This document shows, in pieces, positions 23,223-30,678 of a DNA stretch of 64,000 nucleotides. Source of the DNA: an uncultured Bacteroidota bacterium (GTDB taxonomy: Bacteria > Bacteroidota > Bacteroidia > Bacteroidales > P3); assembly GCA_902762805.1 (NCBI GenBank), contig CACWPQ010000002.1, positions 62,001 through 126,000 on the forward strand, given 5' to 3'. Made by a program: the position numbers and the translations under genes. Every line of letters starts with the position of its first letter. Positions within the stretch are counted from its first letter, which is position 1. Below the pieces are notes generated by a model that saw only the letters and a list, made by a program, of their open reading frames with translations, did no database searches and was not told the DNA's origin.

Positions 23223-24773
23223 AATCGGCCAGCGGCGGTCGAGGGTGAAGCTGACGGGGCTGACCTTGAGTTGCGGGGCGAACTGGAGGCGCTTCCACTC
23301 GTTGCGTGCCACCTTGCGGATGGTGTTGTGCACCAGTTCGCGGTCGTAGCCCTCGTCAATGATTTCGTCCTCGGAGAGCGACTCCTCGAGGAAGAGGTTC
23401 AGTATGGCGTCCAGCACCGCGTAGTCCGGCAGCGAGTCGCTGTCCTTCTGCCCGGGGCGCAGTTCGGCGCTGGGGGCTTTGGTGATGCTGTTGACGGGGA
23501 TGCGCACCCAGTCGCGGTTGATCCACTCGGAGAGCTGGTAGACCTCGGTCTTGTAGAGGTCGCCGATGACGGCCAGCGCGCCGCACGAGTCGCCGTAAAG
23601 CGTGCCGTAGCCCATGGCGGCCTCGGAGCGGTTGGTGGTGTTGAGCACCAGGGCGCCGAACTTGTTGGCGTAGGCCATCAGCAACGTGCCGCGCACGCGC
23701 GCCTGCAGGTTCTCCTCGGTGACGTCCTCGGCCAGGTTGCCGAACACGGGATTCAGCGCCTCGCGGAACTGGTCGAACATCGGGCGGATGGGCACGATGT
23801 GGTAGTCCATGCCGAGGTTGTGGGCCAGGTCCTCGGCGTCTTTGACGGAATGGTCGGTCGAATACTGGCTCGGCATCAGTATACCGTGCACATTCTCAGC
23901 CCCCAAGGCGTCCACCGCCAGCACCGCCACCAGCGCCGAATCAATGCCGCCGCTCAGGCCCAGCACGGCGCGCTGCAACCCGTTCTTGCGGAAATAGTCG
24001 CGCAGACCCATCACCAACGCCTTGTACACCAGCTCCACTGCCTCGGGCTTCTCATCCTCCAGCGTGTCAAGCAGTTGCATATCCACCGTGTGGCAGGCGG
24101 GCTCGAAGTAGGGCAGCTGGCACAGCAGGCCGCCGGCAGCGTTCATCGCCATCGACCCGCCGGCGTAGAGGTAGGGACCCTCGCCGCCCGTGCGGTTCAC
24201 GTAGAGCAGGCTCGCCCCCAGCGTCTCCACAATCTTGCTCATGCGGTAGCGCGTGCGGTAAGGCTTCTGATAATCAAACACATTGCACCCGCAGCAGATG
24301 ACCATGTCGGGCTGGTCCACGTGGCCTTTCACCAGCTCCTTCAAGTCTTCGTAGAATCCGATGGCGAGCTTCTGGTCGTGGAACTCGATCACCTGCACAC
24401 CCTCGCCGCGCGTGAAGCAGCGCTGCTCGTCCGGCAGCAGATACTTCTTCGTCACCACAGCGCGGATGGCGCCGTTCTGCACAAAGACGATGGCGTTGCA
24501 CAGACCCTTGTCCTGTATCTGCAGCGGCATGCCGACCAGGAAAGCGCGGTGCTCCGAGCGGGCCACTAGCTCCTGCAGCGCCGCCTGGGCGCGCTTCTGG
24601 AGGTCGGTGTAGCCCGCCGAGGCGAACAGCGGCGCGCCGCACAGCGTGCAGGCCGGGAAGACGGTCAGCAGCGCCTCGCGCGAGGCCGGCGACTCCAGCT
24701 CGGCCAGCATCCACTGCAGGTTCTCCTCCGGCCGGTTGGTCAATATGTCGTGTTGTACAATATGAATATTCAT
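23217..24773 (-). CDS. nadE: Glutamine-dependent NAD+ synthetase
   Basis: NadE amidates nicotinate adenine dinucleotide to NAD+. The 518-residue enzyme joins a nitrilase-type glutaminase domain with an ATP pyrophosphatase synthetase domain. The glutaminase has a Glu near the start, KKYLLPDEQRCFTRG with the catalytic Lys region, and Cys in MVICCGCNVF. The synthetase has LGLSGGIDSALVAVLA near residue 285, then MPSQYSTDHSVKDAEDLA, and TTNRSEAAMGYGTLYGD. I start at the ATG at 24773 (MNIHIVQHDI). The open frame reaches 24860 but crosses the repeat element there. The C-terminus VSFTLDRRWPIS is conserved. Confidence 0.95.
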   Translation of the reverse strand: MNIHIVQHDILTNRPEENLQWMLAELESPASREALLTVFPACTLCGAPLFASAGYTDLQKRAQAALQELVARSEHRAFLVGMPLQIQDKGLCNAIVFVQNGAIRAVVTKKYLLPDEQRCFTRGEGVQVIEFHDQKLAIGFYEDLKELVKGHVDQPDMVICCGCNVFDYQKPYRTRYRMSKIVETLGASLLYVNRTGGEGPYLYAGGSMAMNAAGGLLCQLPYFEPACHTVDMQLLDTLEDEKPEAVELVYKALVMGLRDYFRKNGLQRAVLGLSGGIDSALVAVLAVDALGAENVHGILMPSQYSTDHSVKDAEDLAHNLGMDYHIVPIRPMFDQFREALNPVFGNLAEDVTEENLQARVRGTLLMAYANKFGALVLNTTNRSEAAMGYGTLYGDSCGALAVIGDLYKTEVYQLSEWINRDWVRIPVNSITKAPSAELRPGQKDSDSLPDYAVLDAILNLFLEESLSEDEIIDEGYDRELVHNTIRKVARNEWKRLQFAPQLKVSPVSFTLDRRWPIS

Positions 24774-24858
24774 ACCACTGTGTATTAAAATGTTACGTAC
24801 ATCGTAACGCATCCACGGATGTTTTAGTATGCCTGTTGAAAAATAAAAAGTATCCATC

Positions 24859-24950
24859 ATTACCCATCGATGGGTAATAATGGGAAAAGGCCTAACTATT
24901 CCCCTACAGAACCCCTACCGTTCCCCTACCGCCTCCCTGCCGCGGCGAAG
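24859..24950 (+). repeat. Dispersed element: CCCATCGATGGG palindrome plus 11-bp C-rich units (copy 1)
   Basis: A 20-bp perfect palindrome, ATTACCCATCGATGGGTAAT, is followed by AATGGGAAAAGGCCTAACTA and then CCCCTACAGAA, CCCCTACCGTT, CCCCTACCGCC and TCCCTGCCGCG, which recur exactly every 11 bp. It lies between the divergent nadE and topA genes, so it could influence either promoter. Confidence 0.85.
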
Positions 24951-25030
24951 ATTTTTTTCGTGCGCGTACAATAAATAATATATATATACGTTACCCCCTC
25001 CAAAAGACAAACGAACAAAAACACACATAT

Positions 25031-27352
25031 ATGAAGAATCTAGTCATTGTGGAGTCGCCCGCCAAGGCCAAGACCATCGAGAAATTCCTCGGCAAAGACT
25101 ACACCGTCAAGTCCTCCTACGGCCACATCCGCGACCTGGCAAAGAAAGAGATGAGCATCGACGTCGAGGCGCAATACGAGCCCCAGTACCAGGTGAGCGA
25201 CGACAAAAAAGCCCTCGTCCACGAACTGCAGAAAGCCGTCAAGGGCGCCGACATGGTGTGGCTCGCATCCGATGAGGACCGCGAAGGGGAAGCCATCGCC
25301 TGGCACCTGCAGGAAACCCTCAAACTGGACCCCAAGAAAACCCAGCGCATCGTCTTCAACGAAATCACCAAAACCGCCATCCTCCACGCCATCGAGAACC
25401 CCCGCCAGGTGGACATGAACCTCGTCGACGCCCAGCAGGCGCGCCGCGTGCTCGACCGCCTCGTCGGCTACGAGATAAGCCCCATCCTCTGGTCCAAAAT
25501 CAAACCCGCCCTCAGCGCCGGCCGCGTCCAGAGCGTCGCCGTCCGCCTCATCGTCGAGCGCGAAGAGGAAGTCAAAGCCTTCCAGTCCAAACCCTACTTC
25601 CGCGTGGTGGCGCAGCTGCGCCCCGTCGACGGGCAGAAGGTGCTCAGCGCCGAACTGGGCCACCACCTCGAGACCGAGGCCCAGGCCGAAGCCCTCCTCC
25701 AAAGCCTCGTCGGCGCCACCTTCAAGGTGAGCCGCATCGAAACCAAACCCGCCAAGCGCACCCCCGCCCCTCCCTTCACCACCTCCACCCTCCAGCAGGA
25801 AGCCAGCCGCAAACTCGGCTTCTCCGTCGCCCGCACCATGCAGGTAGCCCAGCAGCTCTACGAGAGCGGTTACATCACCTACATGCGTACCGACAGCGTC
25901 AACCTCTCCGACCTCGCCCTCTCGCTCGCCAAGAAGGAAATCGCCTCGCAATACGGCGAGGAATACGTCAAGACACGCCGCTACCAGACCAAGACCAAAG
26001 GCGCCCAGGAAGCCCACGAGGCCATCCGCCCCACCAACATGGAAGTGCAGACCCTCAACATCGAAAGCGCCCAGCGACGCCTCTACGAACTCATCTGGAA
26101 ACGCACCATCGCCAGCCAGATGGCCGACGCCGAACTCGAAAAAACCGAAATGGAAATCGAAATCAGCGGCAGCAAGGAGCGCTTCCAGTGCACCGGCGAA
26201 CAGGTGAAGTTCGACGGCTTCCTCAAAGTCTACATGGAAAGCACCGACGACGACCAGGAAGAAAACACCGCACGCCTCCTGCCCCGCCTGCCCGAAGGCA
26301 CCCTCCTCTCCCTCGAACACTGCGACGCCGTCCAGCACTGGACCCAGCACCCCGCACGCTACACCGAAGCCAGCCTCGTCAAAAAACTCGAAGACCTCGG
26401 CATCGGACGCCCCTCCACCTACGCCCCAACCATCTCCACCATCCTCAAGCGCGAATACATCATCAAGGAAGACCGCGAAGGCGAAAGCCACCAGACCGTC
26501 GCACTCACCCTCAAGGGCGGCCAGATCAAGCGCACCGAAAAAACCGAAAAAGGCTACGCCGAGAAAGGCAAGCTCTTCCCCACCGACATCGGTTGCGTCG
26601 TCAACACCTTCCTCATGGAACACTTCCAGGAGATCATGGACTACAACTTCACCGCCACGGTGGAGAAGGACTTCGACGACATCGCCGACGGCAAGCAGGA
26701 GTGGCGCAAGGTGATCGACCGCTTCTACGTCCCCTTCCACAAGAATATCCGCCAAACGCAGCAGACCAGCCAGCGCACCACCGGCAGCCGCCTCCTCGGC
26801 ACCGACCCCAAGAGCGGCAAGAACGTCTACGCCAAGATAGGCCGCTACGGCACCCTCGTCCAAATCGGCGAAACCAACACCGACGAGAAACCCCAGTTCG
26901 CCAGCATGAAAAAAGGCCAGAGCATCGAGACCATCACCCTCGAGGAAGCCCTCGACCTCTTCTCCCTCCCCCGCACCCTGGGCCAGTTCGAAGACAAGGA
27001 CGTCACCGTCAGCATCGGCAAGTTCGGCCCCTACGTGCGCCACAACAACAAGTTCTACTCCCTCGGCAAGAACGACGACCCCTACGAGGTCTCCCTCGAG
27101 CGCGCCGTCGACATCATCCGCGTCAAGCGCGAAGCCGAGGAGAAGAAGGAGGAACTCAAGAAGGTCTACCCCCACGAAATCGGCGTCCACGAGGGCGAAC
27201 CCGTCGTGAGCAACATCGGCCGCTTCGGCCCCTACATGACCTACAAGGGCGAGAACTACCGCCTCGCCAAAGGCGTCGACCCCCTCAAACTCTCGCTCAA
27301 AGAGGCCCTCGACATCATCGAAAACAACGGCAAGAAGAAGCGGAAGAAGTAG
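25031..27352 (+). CDS. topA: DNA topoisomerase I
   Basis: TopA relaxes negative supercoils through a transient single-strand break. The 773-residue enzyme has the TOPRIM start VIVESPAKAKTIEKFLG, the acidic triad region ASDEDREGEAIAWHL and the active-site Tyr at residue 284 in YITYMRTDS. The C-terminus has no Cys4 zinc fingers. It instead has three topoisomerase C-terminal repeats (GRYGTLVQIGE, GKFGPYVRHNNKFYSL, GRFGPYMTYKGENYRL) before a Lys/Arg tail, the form usual in Bacteroidota. The TAG stop codon lies inside a hairpin repeat at 27349-27376. Confidence 0.97.
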   Translation: MKNLVIVESPAKAKTIEKFLGKDYTVKSSYGHIRDLAKKEMSIDVEAQYEPQYQVSDDKKALVHELQKAVKGADMVWLASDEDREGEAIAWHLQETLKLDPKKTQRIVFNEITKTAILHAIENPRQVDMNLVDAQQARRVLDRLVGYEISPILWSKIKPALSAGRVQSVAVRLIVEREEEVKAFQSKPYFRVVAQLRPVDGQKVLSAELGHHLETEAQAEALLQSLVGATFKVSRIETKPAKRTPAPPFTTSTLQQEASRKLGFSVARTMQVAQQLYESGYITYMRTDSVNLSDLALSLAKKEIASQYGEEYVKTRRYQTKTKGAQEAHEAIRPTNMEVQTLNIESAQRRLYELIWKRTIASQMADAELEKTEMEIEISGSKERFQCTGEQVKFDGFLKVYMESTDDDQEENTARLLPRLPEGTLLSLEHCDAVQHWTQHPARYTEASLVKKLEDLGIGRPSTYAPTISTILKREYIIKEDREGESHQTVALTLKGGQIKRTEKTEKGYAEKGKLFPTDIGCVVNTFLMEHFQEIMDYNFTATVEKDFDDIADGKQEWRKVIDRFYVPFHKNIRQTQQTSQRTTGSRLLGTDPKSGKNVYAKIGRYGTLVQIGETNTDEKPQFASMKKGQSIETITLEEALDLFSLPRTLGQFEDKDVTVSIGKFGPYVRHNNKFYSLGKNDDPYEVSLERAVDIIRVKREAEEKKEELKKVYPHEIGVHEGEPVVSNIGRFGPYMTYKGENYRLAKGVDPLKLSLKEALDIIENNGKKKRKK

Positions 27353-27376
27353 GGACACAGCGTGCTGTGTCCGCAG
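27349..27376 (+). repeat. Hairpin repeat at the topA stop codon (copy 1)
   Basis: GTAGGGACACAG, CGTG, CTGTGTCCGCAG: an 8-bp perfect stem (GGACACAG/CTGTGTCC) with a 4-base loop. A second copy at 34943-34970 differs at three bases, two of which are a compensating A-T to G-C change in the stem. The topA TAG is bases 2-4 of the repeat. Confidence 0.75.
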
Positions 27377-27391
27377 CAGGATGTCCACCCA

Positions 27392-29401
27392 ATGAAAGTC
27401 AGCGTCATCATAGTCAACTACAACGTCAAGTACTTCCTCAAGCAGTGCTTGGCATCGGTCTACGGCTCGGAGCGTCGGTTGGACGACGGCTCCGAGCTGG
27501 AGCTCGACGTGTGGGTGGTCGACAACGCCTCGGTCGACGGCAGCTGCGAGATGGTGCGCGAATACTTCCCCGAGGTGCACCTGATCGAGAACAAAGAAAA
27601 CACAGGCTTCGCCCGGGCCAACAACCAGGCACTGGCGAAGGTCGGAGGTTTGAAGGCGGAAGTCGGAAAACAGCCTTCCAACCTCCAACCTCCAACCTCC
27701 GACCTCCAACCTCCCTCCGACCTCCAACCTCCAACCTCCAACCTCCGACCTCCGACCTCCGACCTCATATTGCTATTGAACCCCGACACCGTGGTGGAGC
27801 GCGACACCCTGGCGAAATGCGCCGACTTCATGGCGGCGCACGCCGACTGCGGCGGCCTCTGCGTCAAGATGGTCGACGGCGAGGGGCGCTTCCTCCGCGA
27901 GAGCAAGCGCGGCTTCCCCACGCCCGAGGCCTCGTTCTACAAAATCAGCGGCCTGATACACCTCTTCCCCCGCTCGCGCCGCATCGCCGCCTACTACATG
28001 GGCCACATCGGCGAGGACGAGACGGCCGAGGTGGAAATCATGTGCGGCGCCTTCCTCATGTTCCGCCGCGAAGTCTACGAGAAAATCGGCGGCCTGGACG
28101 AGAGCTACTTCATGTATGGCGAGGACATCGACTTCTCGTGGCGGATCATCCTTGCAGGCTACAAGAATTACTATTTCCCTGCCACCCACATCATCCACTA
28201 CAAAGGCGAGAGCACCCGCAAGGGCTCGATGAACTACGTCTACACCTTCTACAACGCAATGTCCATCTTCGTCCGCAAATACTACAACGGACGCGACGCG
28301 CGCCTCTTCAACGCCCTGCTGCAGTGCGCCATCTGGGCCCGCGCCTTCGGCGCGGGCCTCGCCCGCATCCTGAAGCGCCTCGCCGTCCCCGCGCTCGACT
28401 TCGCCGCCGCCTACGGCGGCTTCGTCCTCCTCAAGCAGCTCTGGGCCTCGCTCGGACAAGGCGACATACACTACTACCCTCCCCAGTACACCCTCCTCGT
28501 CATCCCCCTCTACATCCTCATCCTCATGGCCTGCAGCTGGCTCGGCGGCGGCTACGACCGCCCCGTCCGCCTCGGACGCATCGTGAAAGGAATGGGCGCC
28601 GGACTGGTGCTCCTGCTGGCCTTCTACTCGCTCCTCGACGAGGGGCAGCGCTATTCGCGCATGCTCCTCCTCGCCGGCAGCCTCTGGACGCTCCTCTCCA
28701 CCCTCCTCATCCGCATCGCCCTCAGCACTGCCGGTGTCAAAGGATACGCACTGCGCGCACGCGGGCGCGGACGCACACTCATCGTGGGCGGCGCAGCCGA
28801 AACAGCCCGCGTGCGCAAACTCTGCCTGAACCTCGGGCTCTCAACCGGCAACCTGCTCTGCGACAGCAGCCTGCAACCCCAGCGGCTGCAAGACCTCATC
28901 CGCATCGAGCGCGTGGAAGAAGTGGTCTTCTGCGGCGCCGACATCGACCTGCAACGCATCATCGCCCTCATGAGCCAACTGCACACCACCGGCGTGGAAT
29001 ACAAGATAGCACCCGCCGAAGGCGACTACATCATCGGCACAGGCGGCATCCTCTCGCGCGACGACCTCTACCTCGACGACCTCGAAACCGTAGGCACCGC
29101 CTCATCGCGCCGACGCAAGCGCCTCTTCGACATCGGCAGCGCCGCACTGCTCCTGCTGGCCGCGCCCCTGCTGGTGTGGTTCCAACGCCGCAAAGGACGC
29201 TACCTCGCCGACTGCCTCCGCGTGCTCGCCGGACGCACCACCTGGGTGGGCCACACCGGACGACAAGGCATCTTCTCGCCCGCCAACCTGGCCCCCGACG
29301 CCTCGGACGAAACCCACAATCGCCTCATGCTGCGCTACATGCGCCGCTACCGCGTAGCCACCGACGCCACCATCCTGCTCAAAAATTGGAGAGAACTGTA
29401 A
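27392..29401 (+). CDS. Family 2 glycosyltransferase fused to a membrane and Rossmann-like C-terminal region
   Basis: The first 330 residues form a GT-A glycosyltransferase: VSVIIVNYNVKYFLKQCLAS, the nucleotide-site VVDNASVDGS, LLLNPDTVV, and FMYGEDIDFSWRIILAGYKN. Hydrophobic segments between about 345 and 450 follow, then a nucleotide-binding-like region (GRTLIVGGAAETARVRKLCL). The end, RRRKRLFDIGSAALLLLAAP, resembles the start of polyprenyl glycosylphosphotransferases but lacks their catalytic part. It probably acts in surface glycan assembly. Residues 83-125 are a repeat-encoded insert between the conserved NNQAL and LLLNPD. The ATG at 27392 is chosen on family grounds. Confidence 0.88.
   Translation: MKVSVIIVNYNVKYFLKQCLASVYGSERRLDDGSELELDVWVVDNASVDGSCEMVREYFPEVHLIENKENTGFARANNQALAKVGGLKAEVGKQPSNLQPPTSDLQPPSDLQPPTSNLRPPTSDLILLLNPDTVVERDTLAKCADFMAAHADCGGLCVKMVDGEGRFLRESKRGFPTPEASFYKISGLIHLFPRSRRIAAYYMGHIGEDETAEVEIMCGAFLMFRREVYEKIGGLDESYFMYGEDIDFSWRIILAGYKNYYFPATHIIHYKGESTRKGSMNYVYTFYNAMSIFVRKYYNGRDARLFNALLQCAIWARAFGAGLARILKRLAVPALDFAAAYGGFVLLKQLWASLGQGDIHYYPPQYTLLVIPLYILILMACSWLGGGYDRPVRLGRIVKGMGAGLVLLLAFYSLLDEGQRYSRMLLLAGSLWTLLSTLLIRIALSTAGVKGYALRARGRGRTLIVGGAAETARVRKLCLNLGLSTGNLLCDSSLQPQRLQDLIRIERVEEVVFCGADIDLQRIIALMSQLHTTGVEYKIAPAEGDYIIGTGGILSRDDLYLDDLETVGTASSRRRKRLFDIGSAALLLLAAPLLVWFQRRKGRYLADCLRVLAGRTTWVGHTGRQGIFSPANLAPDASDETHNRLMLRYMRRYRVATDATILLKNWREL
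27643..27768 (+). repeat. Translated CCTCCGA/CCTCCAA heptamer element in the GT2 gene
   Basis: A left part with GGTCGGAGG and GGAAGTCGGAA words is followed by more than a dozen heptamers CCTCCAA or CCTCCGA. Three heptamers make 21 bases, so the translated period is seven residues (LQPPTSD, LRPPTSD). The left and right parts are complementary and could fold. Confidence 0.85.
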
Positions 29402-29493
29402 AAATATTTTCAAAAAATGAAACTTTACCCACATGAAATCCGTTATGCTGACATCCCCTCCCCGATTTTCATTCCCCCGCCAGGCGCCAGACG

Positions 29494-29526
29494 AAGAACA
29501 ACCGAAGAACAACCGAAGAACAACCC
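29494..29526 (+). repeat. Three tandem 11-mers GAAGAACAACC
   Basis: GAAGAACAACC occurs three times head to tail, 10-40 bases before the start of the barrel gene at 29535, so it covers the likely translation-initiation region. Confidence 0.7.
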
Positions 29527-29534
29527 TAGTTGAT

Positions 29535-30239
29535 ATGAAGAAAACACCTGGCATCTGCCTACTATTCGCCCTCCTGCTACTGCCCATCGCAGCCGAGGGA
29601 CAGCGCATCCACGGCTTTGTCTCGGCGGGCGGCACCCTGTCGCAGGTGGAAGGCGACGAGCTGAAAGGCTTCCGCAAGTGGGGCTTCACCGGCGGCGTGG
29701 GCGCCATAGCCTCGCTCGACCGCCACGAAGACTGGCGCCTCTCCATCGAAGCACTCTTCACGCAGCGCGGCGCCTACAACAACAGCGGCGACCCCTACGC
29801 GCTCGACCTCACGATGAACTACGTCGACATCCCCCTCATGCTCCACTTCCGCGACCCCTGGGGCGGCATGCTCCTCGGCCTCGGCCTCAACTACAGCCGC
29901 CTCGTCCAGCAACCCACCGGCCGCATACTCTACCCACCGTCGTTCTTCCCCGACACCAACGACATGCAGTTCCTGAAGAACGACTTCGGCGTGGTGGCCG
30001 ACATACGCTTCTATATCTGGCGAGGCCTCATGCTCAACATCCGCTGGCAATACTCGCTCATCGCCGTCAAACGCGACTGGAACTTCTGGGAACGCGACGG
30101 CGACATGGTGCTTGTTGACGAAAACGGAATCCCCATTTGGGACGAAGAAGGCAAGCCGCAGATAGTCCCCCGCTTCAAAAACTGGCGCAACGACTGCGTC
30201 AACAACTCATTGATGTTCCGCCTCATCTGGGAGTTTTAA
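29535..30239 (+). CDS. PorT-like outer membrane beta-barrel protein
   Basis: The 234-residue product has a signal peptide (MKKTPGICLLFALLLLPIAAEG) and strands typical of Bacteroidota PorT-family barrels: FVSAGGTLSQVEGDELKGFR, GFTGGVGAIASL, NYVDIPLMLHFRD, GLMLNIRWQYSLIAV and a C-terminal SLMFRLIWEF. The YVDIPL motif is common in this family. I start at the ATG at 29535 because it gives a clean signal peptide. The function is not known. coaD follows after 4 bp. Confidence 0.82.
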   Translation: MKKTPGICLLFALLLLPIAAEGQRIHGFVSAGGTLSQVEGDELKGFRKWGFTGGVGAIASLDRHEDWRLSIEALFTQRGAYNNSGDPYALDLTMNYVDIPLMLHFRDPWGGMLLGLGLNYSRLVQQPTGRILYPPSFFPDTNDMQFLKNDFGVVADIRFYIWRGLMLNIRWQYSLIAVKRDWNFWERDGDMVLVDENGIPIWDEEGKPQIVPRFKNWRNDCVNNSLMFRLIWEF

Positions 30240-30243
30240 AATC

Positions 30244-30678
30244 ATGGCTACCGCGATATTCCCCGGCTCCTTCGACCCCTTCACCGCCGGCCACGAGGCC
30301 ATCCTGCGCCGCGTGCTGCCCCTGTTCGACCGTGTCTACGTCGCCGTCGGCGTCAACTCCGACAAGCAATACATGTTCTCCGTCGCCGAACGGCTCGACA
30401 TCATACGCCGCACCCTAGCCGACTGTCCCACGGCCGAAGCCGTCTCCTACACCGGCATGACCATCGACCTCTGCCACCAGCTCGGCGCTGGGGCCATCAT
30501 CCGCGGCATACGCACCGCCAAAGACTTTGAATACGAGCAGACCATCGCCGCCGTCAACCGCCTCCAAGACCCCTCCATCGAAACCCTCCTCCTGCTGGCC
30601 GACCCCGAGCATATCAACATCTCCTCCACCCTCGAACGCGAACGCCTCACCCACCCATGCAACTGTCCGACGACATAG
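30244..30678 (+). CDS. coaD: Phosphopantetheine adenylyltransferase, unusual C-terminus
   Basis: CoaD makes dephospho-CoA from phosphopantetheine and ATP. The 144-residue protein has FPGSFDPFTAGHEAIL (the nucleotidyltransferase GxxDPxxxGH motif), the RGIRTAKDFEYEQTIAAVNR block and the EHINISST region. After ISST the family usually has a VREL helix and an FLP ending. Here it reads LERERLTHPCNCPTT and stops, overlapping recG by 22 bp. The C-terminal helix is therefore shorter and altered; the catalytic residues are intact. Confidence 0.92.
   Translation: MATAIFPGSFDPFTAGHEAILRRVLPLFDRVYVAVGVNSDKQYMFSVAERLDIIRRTLADCPTAEAVSYTGMTIDLCHQLGAGAIIRGIRTAKDFEYEQTIAAVNRLQDPSIETLLLLADPEHINISSTLERERLTHPCNCPTT

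Noticed and set aside
26188..29436. A 1082-codon frame in the same direction across topA and the GT2 gene
   Set aside because: The product is almost only Arg, Pro, His and Gln, the signature of a frame-shifted reading of GC-rich genes. topA and the GT2 gene carry all recognisable motifs.
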